Assembly: GCA_963965975.1 (NCBI GenBank)
Contig: OZ014423.1
Location: 5,110,301-5,174,300, forward strand
DNA: 64,000 nucleotides
Source: Xestospongia bergquistia
Lineage: Eukaryota; Porifera; Demospongiae; Haplosclerida; Petrosiidae
Reading direction: 5' to 3'
Shown here one piece after another: positions 49,846 through 61,578 of the stretch. The position numbers and the translations under genes were made by a program. The notes beneath the pieces are model-generated. The model saw only the letters and a program-made list of their open reading frames with translations, did not search any database and was not told where the DNA came from. Numbering within the stretch: position 1 is the stretch's first letter; each line of letters opens with the position of its first letter.

Positions 49846-51467
49846 GGACAATATCTTCTATGTAACACTAACTAATATAATATATGGTTCCTTTAGTATT
49901 TATCAGTGGTTTCACAATACAACATATTTCCCTTAGATAACTTGTGTATATACAGAGCATATGTACAAGTGGAAATGAATAACAACTTTTTTTATCACTA
50001 TATGTTATCAGGTAAAGATTAGTTTCCCCTCTCTGTACACAGTTTACATATATATTATGTGGAATGGATATTAAAATAACAAGGAAATACAAACTAGAAG
50101 GATATCCTGTTAGAGGTGCCAAACACCTTTTATGACAGTTATCATTACTACAATTTGTATAGTAAAATATATTTTCCCTTTTACATCATTTATAGTAAAT
50201 TTGTACAATCCTAACACTTGTATTTCAGATAATATATGCTCACAAAGTGAAGAGTAAATGTTCATAATTACTAGTACAAGATATTAATTACCACATAACA
50301 ATTTTGGCTTAATTTTCATAAGACAATGTGTAGTTTCATTGGACTTTACACTATAGTCATACTAATAAAATATTAAGACAAACCATTATCATGACATTTA
50401 GTTCACATAAAAAGAAAATATACTATAATTATTTAACACTTATAAGTATTATGATGTCATTATGAAGTGACAATTTCAGTTCCACTGTTTTATCAATTTT
50501 TGTACAACACACTCAAAAAAAATAACAAACATGCAAATTTTGAAAAAAACTTGTTCAGTTCGTGAATGACTTGCAAATTCCCATAGAAAAACACCCAAAC
50601 TAAAGCTACATCATTATATGTAATTGATAAAAACTATATATATTATATATAGTAAAAAATGTTAAAATTATTTGTTTGTCAGGTGATGAAAAGTACCATG
50701 TATTGAAAAATAAGTAATTGATTTATTATGAATATTGATTTCTAGTTTTCTAAATAAACTACCTAATTTTCTCACACATATATAATTGATAGAAATGTTA
50801 TTAAATTTGTACATTTTGCACATAAGATGACATCTTTACACATAATGCTGTAATGTAATACTAAAAAAACCCTCTTCTTGTGTGTCTTACTATCAATGAT
50901 TTGAATATTATTATAAGTAGCTATGAATATTGATATCATCAGGTGATTTTTTGTCTAATGTTTCTAATTTCACTTTAACATTTTAAAACACTGGTCACTA
51001 GGTCCTTCTTTTGGTTAACATATAGTTATTATTAAAATACCGTGTAGTTAAGGGATTATATAATACAAGGTAATCTTGTGTCTGTTATATAATGGACTGT
51101 CATGTTACTTAGACATTTATTGATGCCATATTATAATAGCCAGAGCATCATATGCTGTAATGATGCTATTTAGTGACATTTGATACTAGAAGTTTACAGT
51201 ATCAGTGCAAAACCTATATTGATTAGCAGAAGCCATCACATAATATGACATCATGGGTGTGAGTTAATTATTTACAATTGAGAATTAGAGTAGCATGCAA
51301 GCACATGATAGGGACTATTCAAGGGGAAAATTATGTCAATGATTACAATCATGAATTTTTACTTTACTTTAAAATTTTAGATCTAATTTTGCACACACAT
51401 GTCAGGGACTGTTCATGGGAAGAATTATGTCAATAATCATAAATCATGAATTTCCTCTCCTACTGAC
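49846..51467. other. Upstream duplicon of B1
   Basis: AT-rich sequence repeated before B2 (about 52490-53600), B3 (about 54770-56030) and B4 (about 58490-59930). B1 alone has a local duplication of its promoter-proximal block: GGGACTATTCAAGGGGAAAA near 51311 and GGGACTGTTCATGGGAAGAA near 51406, each followed by TTATGTCAAT. No gene seen. Confidence 0.65.
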
Positions 51468-51475
51468 TATATAAT
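51468..51475 (+). promoter_or_regulatory. B1 TATA box
   Basis: TATATAAT, 70 bp before the ATG, following the block ATGAATTTCCTCTCCTA shared by B1-B3. Confidence 0.6.
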
Positions 51476-51537
51476 TAACGGAATAAACTGCTTAGCTACA
51501 GATCAACTTACCTCTCAGAAAACAAATTGAAAAAAGG

Positions 51538-52226
51538 ATGTCTTTCACTGCAACTGGCTTTTTTGTGCTGGCTAGTACAATATTACTAGTTATCATAAAT
51601 ACTACAATGGGGTGTCCTCAGTCGGCATGTACTGTTAATGCAGGCTGGTGTTCAACTTCAACTGGGTATGATGCAAATGATCTTACAATTGTAGATAGTC
51701 AAGGAAATGTGTGTCTACCAGGTGGTACCATTCCTAAAAAGTATGTTAATTACTGTATATAATTATGATATATTTTATCTTCTTCCTCTATAGTGGGTAC
51801 AGATGTTTCAAGCACAGACTCTGCTCAAACAATTGTAGACTTCGAACATGGAGTGGAAACCCACCTCTGACAGTCAAGCATCCAGCAGATAGTAATAATC
51901 CTACTACAGTATACTTAAAGACACCAAAATCCCCAAATCCATATCGCAAAAATGATATTTGTGTGTACAACATTTCATTAAGTGGATGTCCTAGTACTGT
52001 ACGTGTTAACTTTGATAAGTTCACTTTTCCAGGAATAGCTAATTCAACAGATTCCTGCACAGATTATGTCCAGTTTCATGACGGACAATTACATACCAAA
52101 CGTTGTGGCAATCAAACTGGAGAATATGTACTATTACCTTCATCTAACTTTTTAGTATTGTTCTTCTCTGATAAACTTAGAACATTTGAGGACCAAGGAT
52201 TCAATTTGAGAACTCAATGTGGTTAA
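51538..52226 (+). CDS. Array B copy B1: secreted CUB protein
   Basis: Reference copy. Exon 1 51538-51740 gives a signal peptide ending near TTMG, then CPQSAC, AGWC, VCLPGGTIPK. The intron splits AA/T. Exon 2 51794-52226 starts GYRCFKHRLCSNNC and then forms a clear CUB domain: TPKSPNPYRKNDICVYNI, VRVNFDKFTF, DSCTDYVQFHDG, RCGNQTG, SSNFLVLFFSDKLRT and GFNLRTQCG. Total 211 aa. All four canonical CUB Cys positions are present, unlike family A. The protein ends right at the CUB domain with no Ser-Gly tail. Four sequons are visible. Secreted; function unknown. CUB domains usually mediate protein-protein or carbohydrate contacts. Confidence 0.9.
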
Positions 52227-52410
52227 GTTATGCAAATACAGAAGCTACCATATCTCCATCAAACTTTAAATTTATATATAAACAATATTTTTTCTTCATA
52301 ATTATATACTTTTAGTTTAATTATTATACTTACTATTTGTATAATTATAAACTTTATTTTATATAATTATTTTACATATATATGTATTATACATCTCATT
52401 TTATTTATTC

Positions 52411-52416
52411 AATAAA
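52411..52416 (+). terminator. Candidate B1 polyadenylation signal
   Basis: AATAAA 185 bp after the stop; an equivalent site follows B3 at 56977-56982. Confidence 0.45.
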
Positions 52417-53610
52417 AATCTGACAATAACATGACATGTTGATGTCAACAACACTCACTCATTTCTGACCATCACCTTTATTATTAGTAGTATACTATAA
52501 TTTGTATAGTAAAATGTATTTTCCTTTTTACATGATCTACAGTAAATTGTACAGTCCTAATATTTACAATTCAGATACTATATGCCCACGAACTAAAGAG
52601 TAAATGTTCATAATTACTAGTACAAGATATTAATTATCACATAACAATTTTGGCTTAATTTTCATAAGTCAATGTGTAGTTTCATTGGACTCTACACTAT
52701 AGTCATGCTAATAAAATATTAAGACAAACCATTATCATGACAGCAGTCCACATAAAAAGAAAATATATTATAATTTTTTAACATTTATAAAATTGTAATT
52801 AGGTTAGTCATAATGATGTCATTATGAATTGTTTGTTGTTTCTAGTAGTTCCTGTTTTATCACTTTTTGTACAAAACACTCAATATAATACAAATTAAAA
52901 AAAAAAACTATTCAGGCTGTGAATGACTTGGAAATCCCCATGAATAACACCCAAATTAAAGCCACATCATTATATGTATTGATAAAAACTATATATATAG
53001 AAGAAACTATTACGTTATTTGTTTCTCATTGATTTTAGGTGATGAAAAGCACCATGTATTGAAAACTTTCCATTGAAAATTTGTACATATGACATCTTGT
53101 TTTACATATAATGTTGTAATATAATAAATTCTTCTTGTGTGTCTTATTATTAATCTTTGAATATCACTTTAAGTAGCTATGAATATTGATATCATCAGGT
53201 GTTATTTTTTCATTTGTTTTCAATTTCACTCTAAACGTTTAAAACACTGGGCACTAAGTCCTTCTCTTTGTAATCATATTGTTATTCTAAAGAACATTAA
53301 ATATGTAGTAAGGGATATATAATATAAGGTAATATTGTGTCTTGTTATAATACTGGACTGTCATGTCACTTAGACATTTATTGATACTATATTGTAATAG
53401 CCAGTGCATCATATGTTCATCATATGTTCTATATAGTAACACTAGAATGTATTAGCACCAAACCTATATTGATTAGCAGAGCTGTAATTATGACATCATG
53501 GGTGTTAGTAATAAAAATTTTAGATTTAATTTTGCACACGCATGTCAGGGACTGTTCATGGGAAGAATTATGTCAATAATCATAGCTCATGAATTTCCTC
53601 TCCTAGTAAC
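52417..53610. other. B1-B2 spacer
   Basis: Second copy of the array B upstream duplicon, with deletions relative to B1. No gene seen. Confidence 0.6.
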
Positions 53611-53618
53611 TATATAAA
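53611..53618 (+). promoter_or_regulatory. B2 TATA box
   Basis: TATATAAA, 69 bp before the ATG. Confidence 0.6.
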
Positions 53619-53679
53619 GACTGAATAAACTGCTTAGCTACAGATCAATTTAGCTCTAGGAAAACAAATTGAAAAAAGG

Positions 53680-54369
53680 ATGTCTTTCACAGCAACTGGC
53701 TTTTTTGTGCTGGCTAGTACAATATTACTAGTTATCATAAATACTACAATGGGGTGTCCTCAGTCGACATGTACCATTAATGCAGGCTGGTGTTCAACCT
53801 CAACTGGTTATGATGCAAATGATCTTACAATTGTAGATAGTCAAGGAAATGTGTGTCTACCAGGTGGTACTATTCCCAAAAAGTATGTCAATTACTCCAT
53901 ATAAATAATGATATATTTTATCTTCTTCCTCTATAGTGGATACAGATGTTTCAAGCATAGACTCTGTTCAAACAATTGTAGACTTCGAACATGGAGCGGA
54001 AACCCACCTCTGACAGTCAAACATCCAGCAGATAGTAATAATCCTACTACAGTATACTTAAAGACACCAAAATTCCCAAGTCCATATCGTAAAAATGATA
54101 TTTGTGTGTACAACATTTCATTAAGTGGATGTCCTAGTACTGTACGTGTTAACTTTGATAAGTTCACTTTTCCAGGAATAGCTAATTCAACAGATTCTTG
54201 CACAGATTATGTCCAGTTTCATGATGGACAATTACATACCAAACGATGTGGCAATCAAACTGGAGAATATGTACTATTACCTTCATCTAACTTTTTAGTA
54301 TTGTTCTTCTCTGATAAACTTAGAACAACTAAAGATATCGGATTCAATTTGAGAACTCAATGTGGTTAA
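53680..54369 (+). CDS. Array B copy B2
   Basis: Exon 1 53680-53882, exon 2 53937-54369, 211 aa. Leader and first exon nearly identical to B1 (CPQSTC, TINAGWC). The end of the CUB domain reads RTTKDIGFNL where B1 has RTFEDQGFNL. The intron and exon 2 are almost the same as in B4. Confidence 0.9.
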
Positions 54370-56035
54370 GTTAGATATGCAACTACAGAAGCTAGCAAAT
54401 CTTCCAGCAAACTTTATATATCAACAAACATTTTTCTTCATAGTTATCTACTTTTAGTTTTATTATTATACTTACTATTTGTATAATTAAAAACTATATT
54501 TTATATAATTTTTTCACATAATTATATATGTATTTTACATTTTTTTTACAATAATAACATTCATGAAAAAGACATATGATACTTATCTGACAATAACATG
54601 ACATATTGATGCCAACAACACTCACTCATTAAGACATACCCTCATCATGACAGTAGTCCAAATATAAAGAAAATATACTATAATTATTTAACACCTATAA
54701 AACTATAGTTAGCTTAATTATAATGATGTCATTATGAATTGTTTGTTGTTTTTGTTACATATTAGTTCAAAAGGAAACACACACCAAGAGGTGCCAACAA
54801 CACCCATTTAATTCAGACAGTTATCATTACTATAATTTAGTATATTTCCCTTTTGCATCATTTATAGTAAAATGTACAGTCCTAACACTTACATTTCAAA
54901 GTGAAGAGTAAATATTCATAATTACTAGTACAAGATATTAATTATCACATAACAATTTTGGTTTAAATCTGATAAGATAATGTGTAGTTTCATTGGACTT
55001 TACTTTATAGTCATACTAATAAAATATAAGACAAACCCTTATCATGACGGTAGTCCACATAAAAAGAAAGTATACTATCATTATTTAACACCTATAAAAC
55101 TATAATTAACATATAGTCATAATGATGTCATTATGAATTTGTTCATTTTTTGTGGTTTTTGTTCCACTGTTTTTTATGCAAAACACTCAAAAATAATAAC
55201 AAATATACATTTTTTTAAAAACTTGTTCATGAATGACTTGCAAATCCCCATAGAAAAACACCCAAACTAAAGCTACATCATTATATGTAATTGATAAAAA
55301 CTATATATATTATATATAGTAAAAAATGTTAAAATTATTTGTTTGTCATTGATTGTCAGGTGATAAAAAGTACCATGTATTGAAAAATAATGAACTTTCC
55401 ATTGATTTATTATGAATATTGATTTCTAGTTTCTAAATAAACTACCTAATTTTCTCACACATATATAACTGATAGAAATTTTATTAAATTAGCACATAAG
55501 ATGACATCTTCTTTACACATAATGCTGTAATGTAATACTAAAAAACCCTCTTCTTGTGTGTCTTACTATCAATGATTTGAATATCAATTTAAGTAGCGCT
55601 AGCTATGAATGAATTAGCTATGAATGAATATTGATATCATCAGGTGTTATTTTGTCTATTCTTTCTAATTTCACTCCAACAGTTTAAAACACTGGTCACT
55701 AAGTCCTTCTCTTTGTAACCATATTATTATTCTTAAAAAAGTAGTTAAGGGATTATACAATATAAAGTAATCTTATATACTGGACTGTCATGTCACTTAT
55801 ATTAGACATTTATTGATACTATATTGTAATAGCCAGTGCATCATATGTTCTATATAGTAACATTTGATACTAGAATGTATTAACACCAAGCCTATATTGA
55901 TTAGCAGAGCTGTAATTATGACATCATGGGTGTTAGTAATAAAATTAGATCTAATTTTGCACACACATGTCAGGGACTGTTCATGGGAAGAATTATGTCA
56001 ATAATCATAACTCATGAATTTCCTCTCCTACAGAT
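54370..56035. other. B2-B3 spacer
   Basis: Contains a partial extra copy of the duplicon (about 54636-54755), then a fuller copy whose left part (GAGGTGCCAACAACACCCAT) is shared only with the B4 upstream region. No gene. Confidence 0.6.
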
Positions 56036-56043
56036 TATATAAG
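56036..56043 (+). promoter_or_regulatory. B3 TATA box
   Basis: TATATAAG, 69 bp before the ATG. Confidence 0.6.
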
Positions 56044-56104
56044 AATGGAATAAACTGCTTAGCTACAGATCAACTTACTTCTCAGAAAACAAATTGAAAA
56101 AAGG

Positions 56105-56792
56105 ATGTCTTCTATTACAACTGGCTTTTTTGTGCTGGCTAGTACAATATTACTAATTATCATAAATACTACAATGGCGTGTCCTCAGTCAGCATGTACC
56201 ATTAATGCAGGCTGGTGTTCAACTTCAACTGGTTATGATGCAAACGATCTTACAATTGTAGATAGTCAAGGAAATGTGTGCCTACCAGGTGGTACCATTC
56301 CTAAAAAGTATGTTAATTACTGTATATAATTAATGATATTTTATCTTCTTCCTCTATAGTGGATACAGATGTTTCAAGCACAGACTCTGCTCAAATAATT
56401 GTAGACTTCGAACATGGAGTGGAAACCCACCTCTGACAGTCAAACATCCAGCAGATAGTAATAATCCTACTACAGTATACTTAAAGACACCAAAATCCCC
56501 AAGTCCATATCGTAAAAATGATATTTGTGTGTACAACATTTCATTAAGTGGATGTCCTAGTACTGTACGTGTTAACTTTGATAAGTTCACTTTTCCAGGA
56601 ATAGCTAATTCAACAGATTCTTGCACAGATTATGTCCAGTTTCATGATGGACAATTACATACCAAACGATGTGGCAATCAAACTGGAGAATATGTACTAT
56701 TACCATCATCTAACTTTTTAGTATTGTTCTTCTCTGATAAACTTAGAACATCTGAAGATATCGGATTCAATTTGAGAACTCAATGTGGTTAA
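56105..56792 (+). CDS. Array B copy B3
   Basis: Exon 1 56105-56307, exon 2 56360-56792, 211 aa. The leader starts MSSITTGFFVLAS; the first mature residues are ACPQSAC. RTSEDIGFNL at the CUB end is intermediate between B1 and B2. Exon 2 is open throughout, although no in-frame ATG occurs in its first half. Confidence 0.9.
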
Positions 56793-57399
56793 GTTATATA
56801 TGCAACTACAGAAGCTATCATATCTTCCAACAAACTTAATATATCAAGAAACATTTTCCTTCATAATTATATACTTTTAGTTTAGTTATTATACTTACTA
56901 TTTGTATAATTATAAACTTTATTTTATATAATTATTTTACATATATATGTATTATACATCTCATTATTTATTCAATAATAAAATCAATTACAATAATAAC
57001 ATTCATGAAAAGGATATATCTGATAACAACTATAGAGGAACGATATGTTGGTACATCAACACCCAATCACTTCTTGCTGTTATCTCTACTATTTGTTTTA
57101 AATATAATCGTAACTTCTTCAGTATAATTTATACCATAAATAGCATAAGATATCAGTACAGTTCAAGCCTACATATGAAGGATAATTACCAATACTGATT
57201 ATGCATATTAATTATCCATCACTAATTACATGTATTGATTACCAATCATCACCAAAATTTCCGCCACCAAAAGATGAGGTGACTGCTGTTGTTGAGAAAT
57301 TACTGAGAATGCTGATGGCTGCTTCTTGAGCATGTCTATTGACAAATATCACTAAAGAGTCAGGAGCTTACCTGAATGCTTTACATTTGTCATCTCTGA
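56793..57399. other. B3 3' flank
   Basis: 3' UTR with AATAAA at 56977-56982, then non-repetitive AT-rich DNA. No gene accepted. Confidence 0.5.
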
Positions 57400-57885
57400 G
57401 ATTGTGGATGGATGATTCAATTGTTTGTATTGCTGTTGGTTTTCCATAGGTTCTCCTTTATGTAGACCACATACTTGTCATCACTGTAGAACTGATAAGT
57501 ATGCTACACATGTATGGTCTTAGCTACAGATATAGTGAAGGCCATTACTATAGACATGTTGCGATCAATGATATTGTTCACAAGGCACTAACTTCAGTTC
57601 ATATTTCATATAGACTGGAACCTTCAGATGTCTATCATTCAGATGGAAGTGCTCCAATGGCATCACAACAGTTCTGTGAAAGAATGGAAAGTTGTTAATG
57701 TGGGATGCAACTTGTCTAGATACATATACCCTGTAATATGTTGCTAGTGCCACTATGGAAGCAGAAAGAGTAGCTATCATTAGAGAGTAGAAGAAGAAAT
57801 ACTCTCATTTTAACCCCACCCACTTCTTTTTTCCCCTGGCAATAGAGACCTTAGGAGTTTTGGGACGGGACCATCAAGAACATCC
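57400..57885 (+). pseudogene. Relic of a retroelement reverse-transcriptase polyprotein C-terminus
   Basis: In two frames the plus strand reads PHTCHHC...ATH, then GLSYRYSEGHYYRH, AINDIVHKAL, SDGSAPM and, past several stops, SATMEAERVAI and PLAIETLGVLG. These follow in order the conserved C-terminal blocks of invertebrate retroelement polymerases (Cys/His cluster, GLSCR...RH, NDI..RAL, LEP.GL.R.DG, E.A...K, P.A.ETLG). Frameshifts and stops show it is dead. Confidence 0.62.
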
Positions 57886-58283
57886 TTACCAGTATGTACA
57901 TTAACATTTTCAATGAGATAAATTTATTATTGTAGTTTACTGCTATTAAAATACTCCTGGACATTGCTGGTATTAAGTATACTATATTATAATAGCAATT
58001 AGTTGTGTGGGTTTGCCAAATATTTCCAAACTATATCATATTAAATTGAATACACATTTACAGTTTCTATCTTGTTCATGATCATATCATTACATTTAAC
58101 TAATAACATTATCTAGCTGCTTCCTATTTGTTATGTTCCTCTTTCAATTTCTCTTTGTTACTATAACTTCTCTTCCTCTATATCCTTTCTATTGTTTGTT
58201 ATAGTGTTACTTATCTCTTGACAATCGTATTGCTTGGGGTTATTGTGAATTTTCTGAAGATATGTATAAAGGAGAGAATATAG
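57886..58283 (+). pseudogene. TOLLIP: TOLLIP pseudogene fragment (exons 4-5)
   Basis: TSMYINIFNE, a homologous intron, then YLSLDNRIAWGYCEFSEDMYKGEN match the intact gene at 48508-48882. The intron donor is GT to AT, and the frame stops in GAGAATATAG. A deletion joins it to sequence homologous with the TOLLIP 3' UTR (49600 onward). It travelled with the array B upstream duplicon. Confidence 0.9.
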
Positions 58284-60083
58284 GATAATTAGAAACATAG
58301 CTTGTAAAATTGTTGAGACAGACAATGACAACACATGCTGACCAGCTATAATAGTACTGAACTGTTGAAACCACACATGATGACATATGGAATATAAATG
58401 ATGAATAACATTATTCTTAATTATGATATTTTCACTGAAATATCATAATAGGTGCATTTAGCTATCAATATAGTATGATATAACTAGCTATTTATTTCCC
58501 TTAGATAAATTGTGTATAGACAGAGCAGATGTACAAGTGGATATGAATAACAACCATTTTTATCACTATATGTTATTAGAGAAAGACTAGTTTCCCCTCT
58601 CTGTACATAGTTTACATATATATTATTTCTATTACTATGTGTTATTAGAAAAGACTAGTTCCCCTCTCTGTACATAGTTTACATATACATTATTTCTATT
58701 ACTATGTGTTATTAGAAAAGACTAGTTTCCCCTCTCTGTACATAGTTTACATATACATTATGGAGGATGGATATTAAAATAACAAGAGAACACACACCAA
58801 GAGGTGCCAACAACACCCATTAAATTCAGACAGTTATCATTACTATAATTTAGTATATTTCCCTTTTGCATCATTTATAGTAAAATGTACAGTCCTAACA
58901 CTTACGTTTCAAAGTGAAGAGTAAATATTCATAATTACTAGTACAAGATATTAATTACCAGTTTACCACATAACAATTTTGGCTTAAATTTGATAAGACA
59001 ATGTGTAGTTTCATTCCACTTGACACTATAGTCATACTAATAAAATATTAAGACAAACCCTTATCATGACAGTAGTCCACATAAAAAGACAATATACTAT
59101 AATTATTTAACACCTATAAAACTATAATTAGCATAGTCATAATGATGTCATTATGAATTTGTTTATTTTTTGTGATCTTTGTTCCACTGTTTACCAATGT
59201 TTATGCAAACACTCAAAAATAATAACAAATATACATTTTTAAAAAAATCTTGTTCAGTTTGTGAATGACTTGCAAATCCCCATAGAAAAACACCCAAACT
59301 AAAGCTACATCATTATATGTAATTGATAAAAACTATATATATTATATATAGTAAAAAAATGTTAAAATTATTTGTTTGTCAGGTGATGAAAAGTACCATG
59401 TATTGAAAAATAATTAACTTTCCATTGATTTATTATGAATATTGATTTCTAGTTTTCTAAATAAACTACCTAATTTTCTCACACATATATAACTGATAGA
59501 AATTTTATTAAATTTGCACATAAGATGACATCTTCTTTACACGTAATGTTGTAATGTAATACTAAAAAAACCCTCTTCTTGTGCGTCTTACTATCAATGC
59601 TTTGAATATTATTATAAGTAGCTATGAATATTGATATCATCAGGTGATATTTTGTCTATTGTTTCTAATTTCACTCCAACAGTTTAAAACACTGGTCACT
59701 AAGTCCTCCTTTTTGTAACCATATTATTATTCTGAAGAGCATCATATACTATGTAGTTAAGGGATTATATAATACAAGGTAATCTTGTGTCTGTTATATA
59801 CTGGACTGTCATGTCACTTAGATATTCATTGATACTATATTGTAATAGCCAGAGTATCATGTGTTTTAATAATGCTATATAGTGACATATGATACTAGAA
59901 ATCTATAATATCAATGCCAAACCTATAAATCCCATTACTAATCAATTGCCATATTAAACAATAATCATAGCCTTGATGACATCATAGATCATGATTGTTT
60001 TTGTCTAAGCTGACATATACATGTAATGACCCCAAGGATTATCCCTAGGGGAACATTAATAAACAGGTATGCAATATAGATTC
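58284..60083. other. Upstream duplicon of B4
   Basis: Continues as a copy of the TOLLIP 3' UTR and the B upstream region to about 59930, where similarity to the other B promoters ends. Includes a 66-bp direct repeat around 58570-58760 (CTGTACATAGTTTACATATA, three starts). No gene. Confidence 0.65.
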
Positions 60084-60090
60084 TATAAAA
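60084..60090 (+). promoter_or_regulatory. B4 TATA box
   Basis: TATAAAA, 61 bp before the ATG, in a promoter unlike those of B1-B3. Confidence 0.55.
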
Positions 60091-60144
60091 GACAGAAAAT
60101 GCAAGAGGTATATTTCAGAAAATACGATCTTACTTAGAAAAAAA

Positions 60145-60831
60145 ATGTTTACTACTCCAACTAGTGTTTTGGTGGTAACTAGTGCTCTGATAGCAATACT
60201 TAATTCTTCAGTGTCATGCACTCAGTCAGCATGTACCATTAATGCAGGCTGGTGTTCGACTTCATCTGGGTATGATGCAAATGATCTTACGATTGTAGAT
60301 AGTCAAGGAAATGTGTGTCTACCGGGTGGTACTATTCCCAAAAAGTATGTCAATTACTCCATATAAATAATGATATATTTTATCTTCTTCCTCTATAGTG
60401 GATACAGATGTTTCAAGCATAGACTCTGTTCAAACAATTGTAGACTTCGAACATGGAGCGGAAACCCACCTCTGACAGTCAAACATCCAGCAGATAGTAA
60501 TAATCCTACTACAGTATACTTAAAGACACCAAAATTCACAAACCCATATCGCAAAAATGATATTTGTGTGTACAATATTTCATTAAGTGGATGTCCCAAT
60601 ACTGTACGTGTTAACTTTGATAAGTTCACTTTTCCAGGAATAGCTAATTCAACAGATTCTTGCACTGATTATGTCCAGTTTCATGATGGACAATTACATA
60701 CCAAACGTTGTGGCAATCAAACTGGAGAATATGTACTATTACCTTCATCTAACTTTTTAGTATTGTTCTTCTCTGATAAACTTAGAACAACTAAAGATAT
60801 CGGATTCAATTTGAGAACTCAATGTGGTTAA
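60145..60831 (+). CDS. Array B copy B4 (chimeric)
   Basis: Exon 1 60145-60344, exon 2 60399-60831, 210 aa. The leader MFTTPTSVLVVTSALIAIL and the 5' flank are unrelated in sequence to B1-B3, yet from CTQSAC onward the gene is nearly identical to B2, including the intron. Similarity stops again just after the stop codon. Only TNPYR and CPNTV distinguish its CUB domain. Confidence 0.9.
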
Positions 60832-61578
60832 CATAATATATAACATATGCTCTCAAATGTCATCATTCATATGTAATTATGATTTTAAAAATTTATGAGA
60901 TACATTATTTTATAATGTTTTATTTATTAATTAAAATCACACATTACCTAGTTTTAGGTAAATCCCTCATCATTTGATATTATCTATATAATGAATTTAT
61001 TCAAATTACAATATACTATCAGTATGTCAACTCCCACAATGTCAATTTCCATAATGTCAATTATCAAAATGTTACTGAGTGTTGAGTGCATTTATTTGTA
61101 AGCTAAGATAACTATAGTCTTGGCTGGCCACTGGTTCCTCAATCAACAGAGTACAACATTTAGATAAATGTATTCAACTGTCGTACAAGATAGGGTTACA
61201 GTATATGCATTTTGGTTACTTCAATTAATGTAGCATCAGTTATGCCTTTTATCCACACACCTTGAATTTAATTAGTTTTAATTTTATTAAGTTGTCCTCT
61301 AGCAGCAAAATGAATTCATACATTTTTTCCATAGAATATGACTCTAATCAATATGATTCTGCCACCACAGTTGAGTAACCAGATAATATGCATACACAGA
61401 ATCCAATGTAAAGAATGTGGTAATTACAATTGCATTGGACCACAAGAATTCATATAAGTATAGTGAGTGGGTGTTTAAGGCTACATTAGAACCTGCACAA
61501 TTGTCAATCTTCATATTTTTCTTTACAGAAGTAGTAAAGAGTAACCAAGACTGAAGAGACAACCAATTGCAATTCATT
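60832..61578. other. Intergenic
   Basis: About 750 bp; short ATGTCAA-containing direct repeats near 61023-61070. Otherwise featureless. The last part is the promoter side of the NIDO gene. Confidence 0.45.

Noticed and set aside
56947-57198. 83-codon frame after B3
   Set aside because: Low-complexity Asn/Tyr/Ile-rich, in the 3' flank beyond a polyadenylation signal, with no relative elsewhere in the array.
51788-60665. Four 90-codon minus-strand frames opposite array B exon 2
   Set aside because: Antisense shadows of a conserved CUB exon; they have no independent support.
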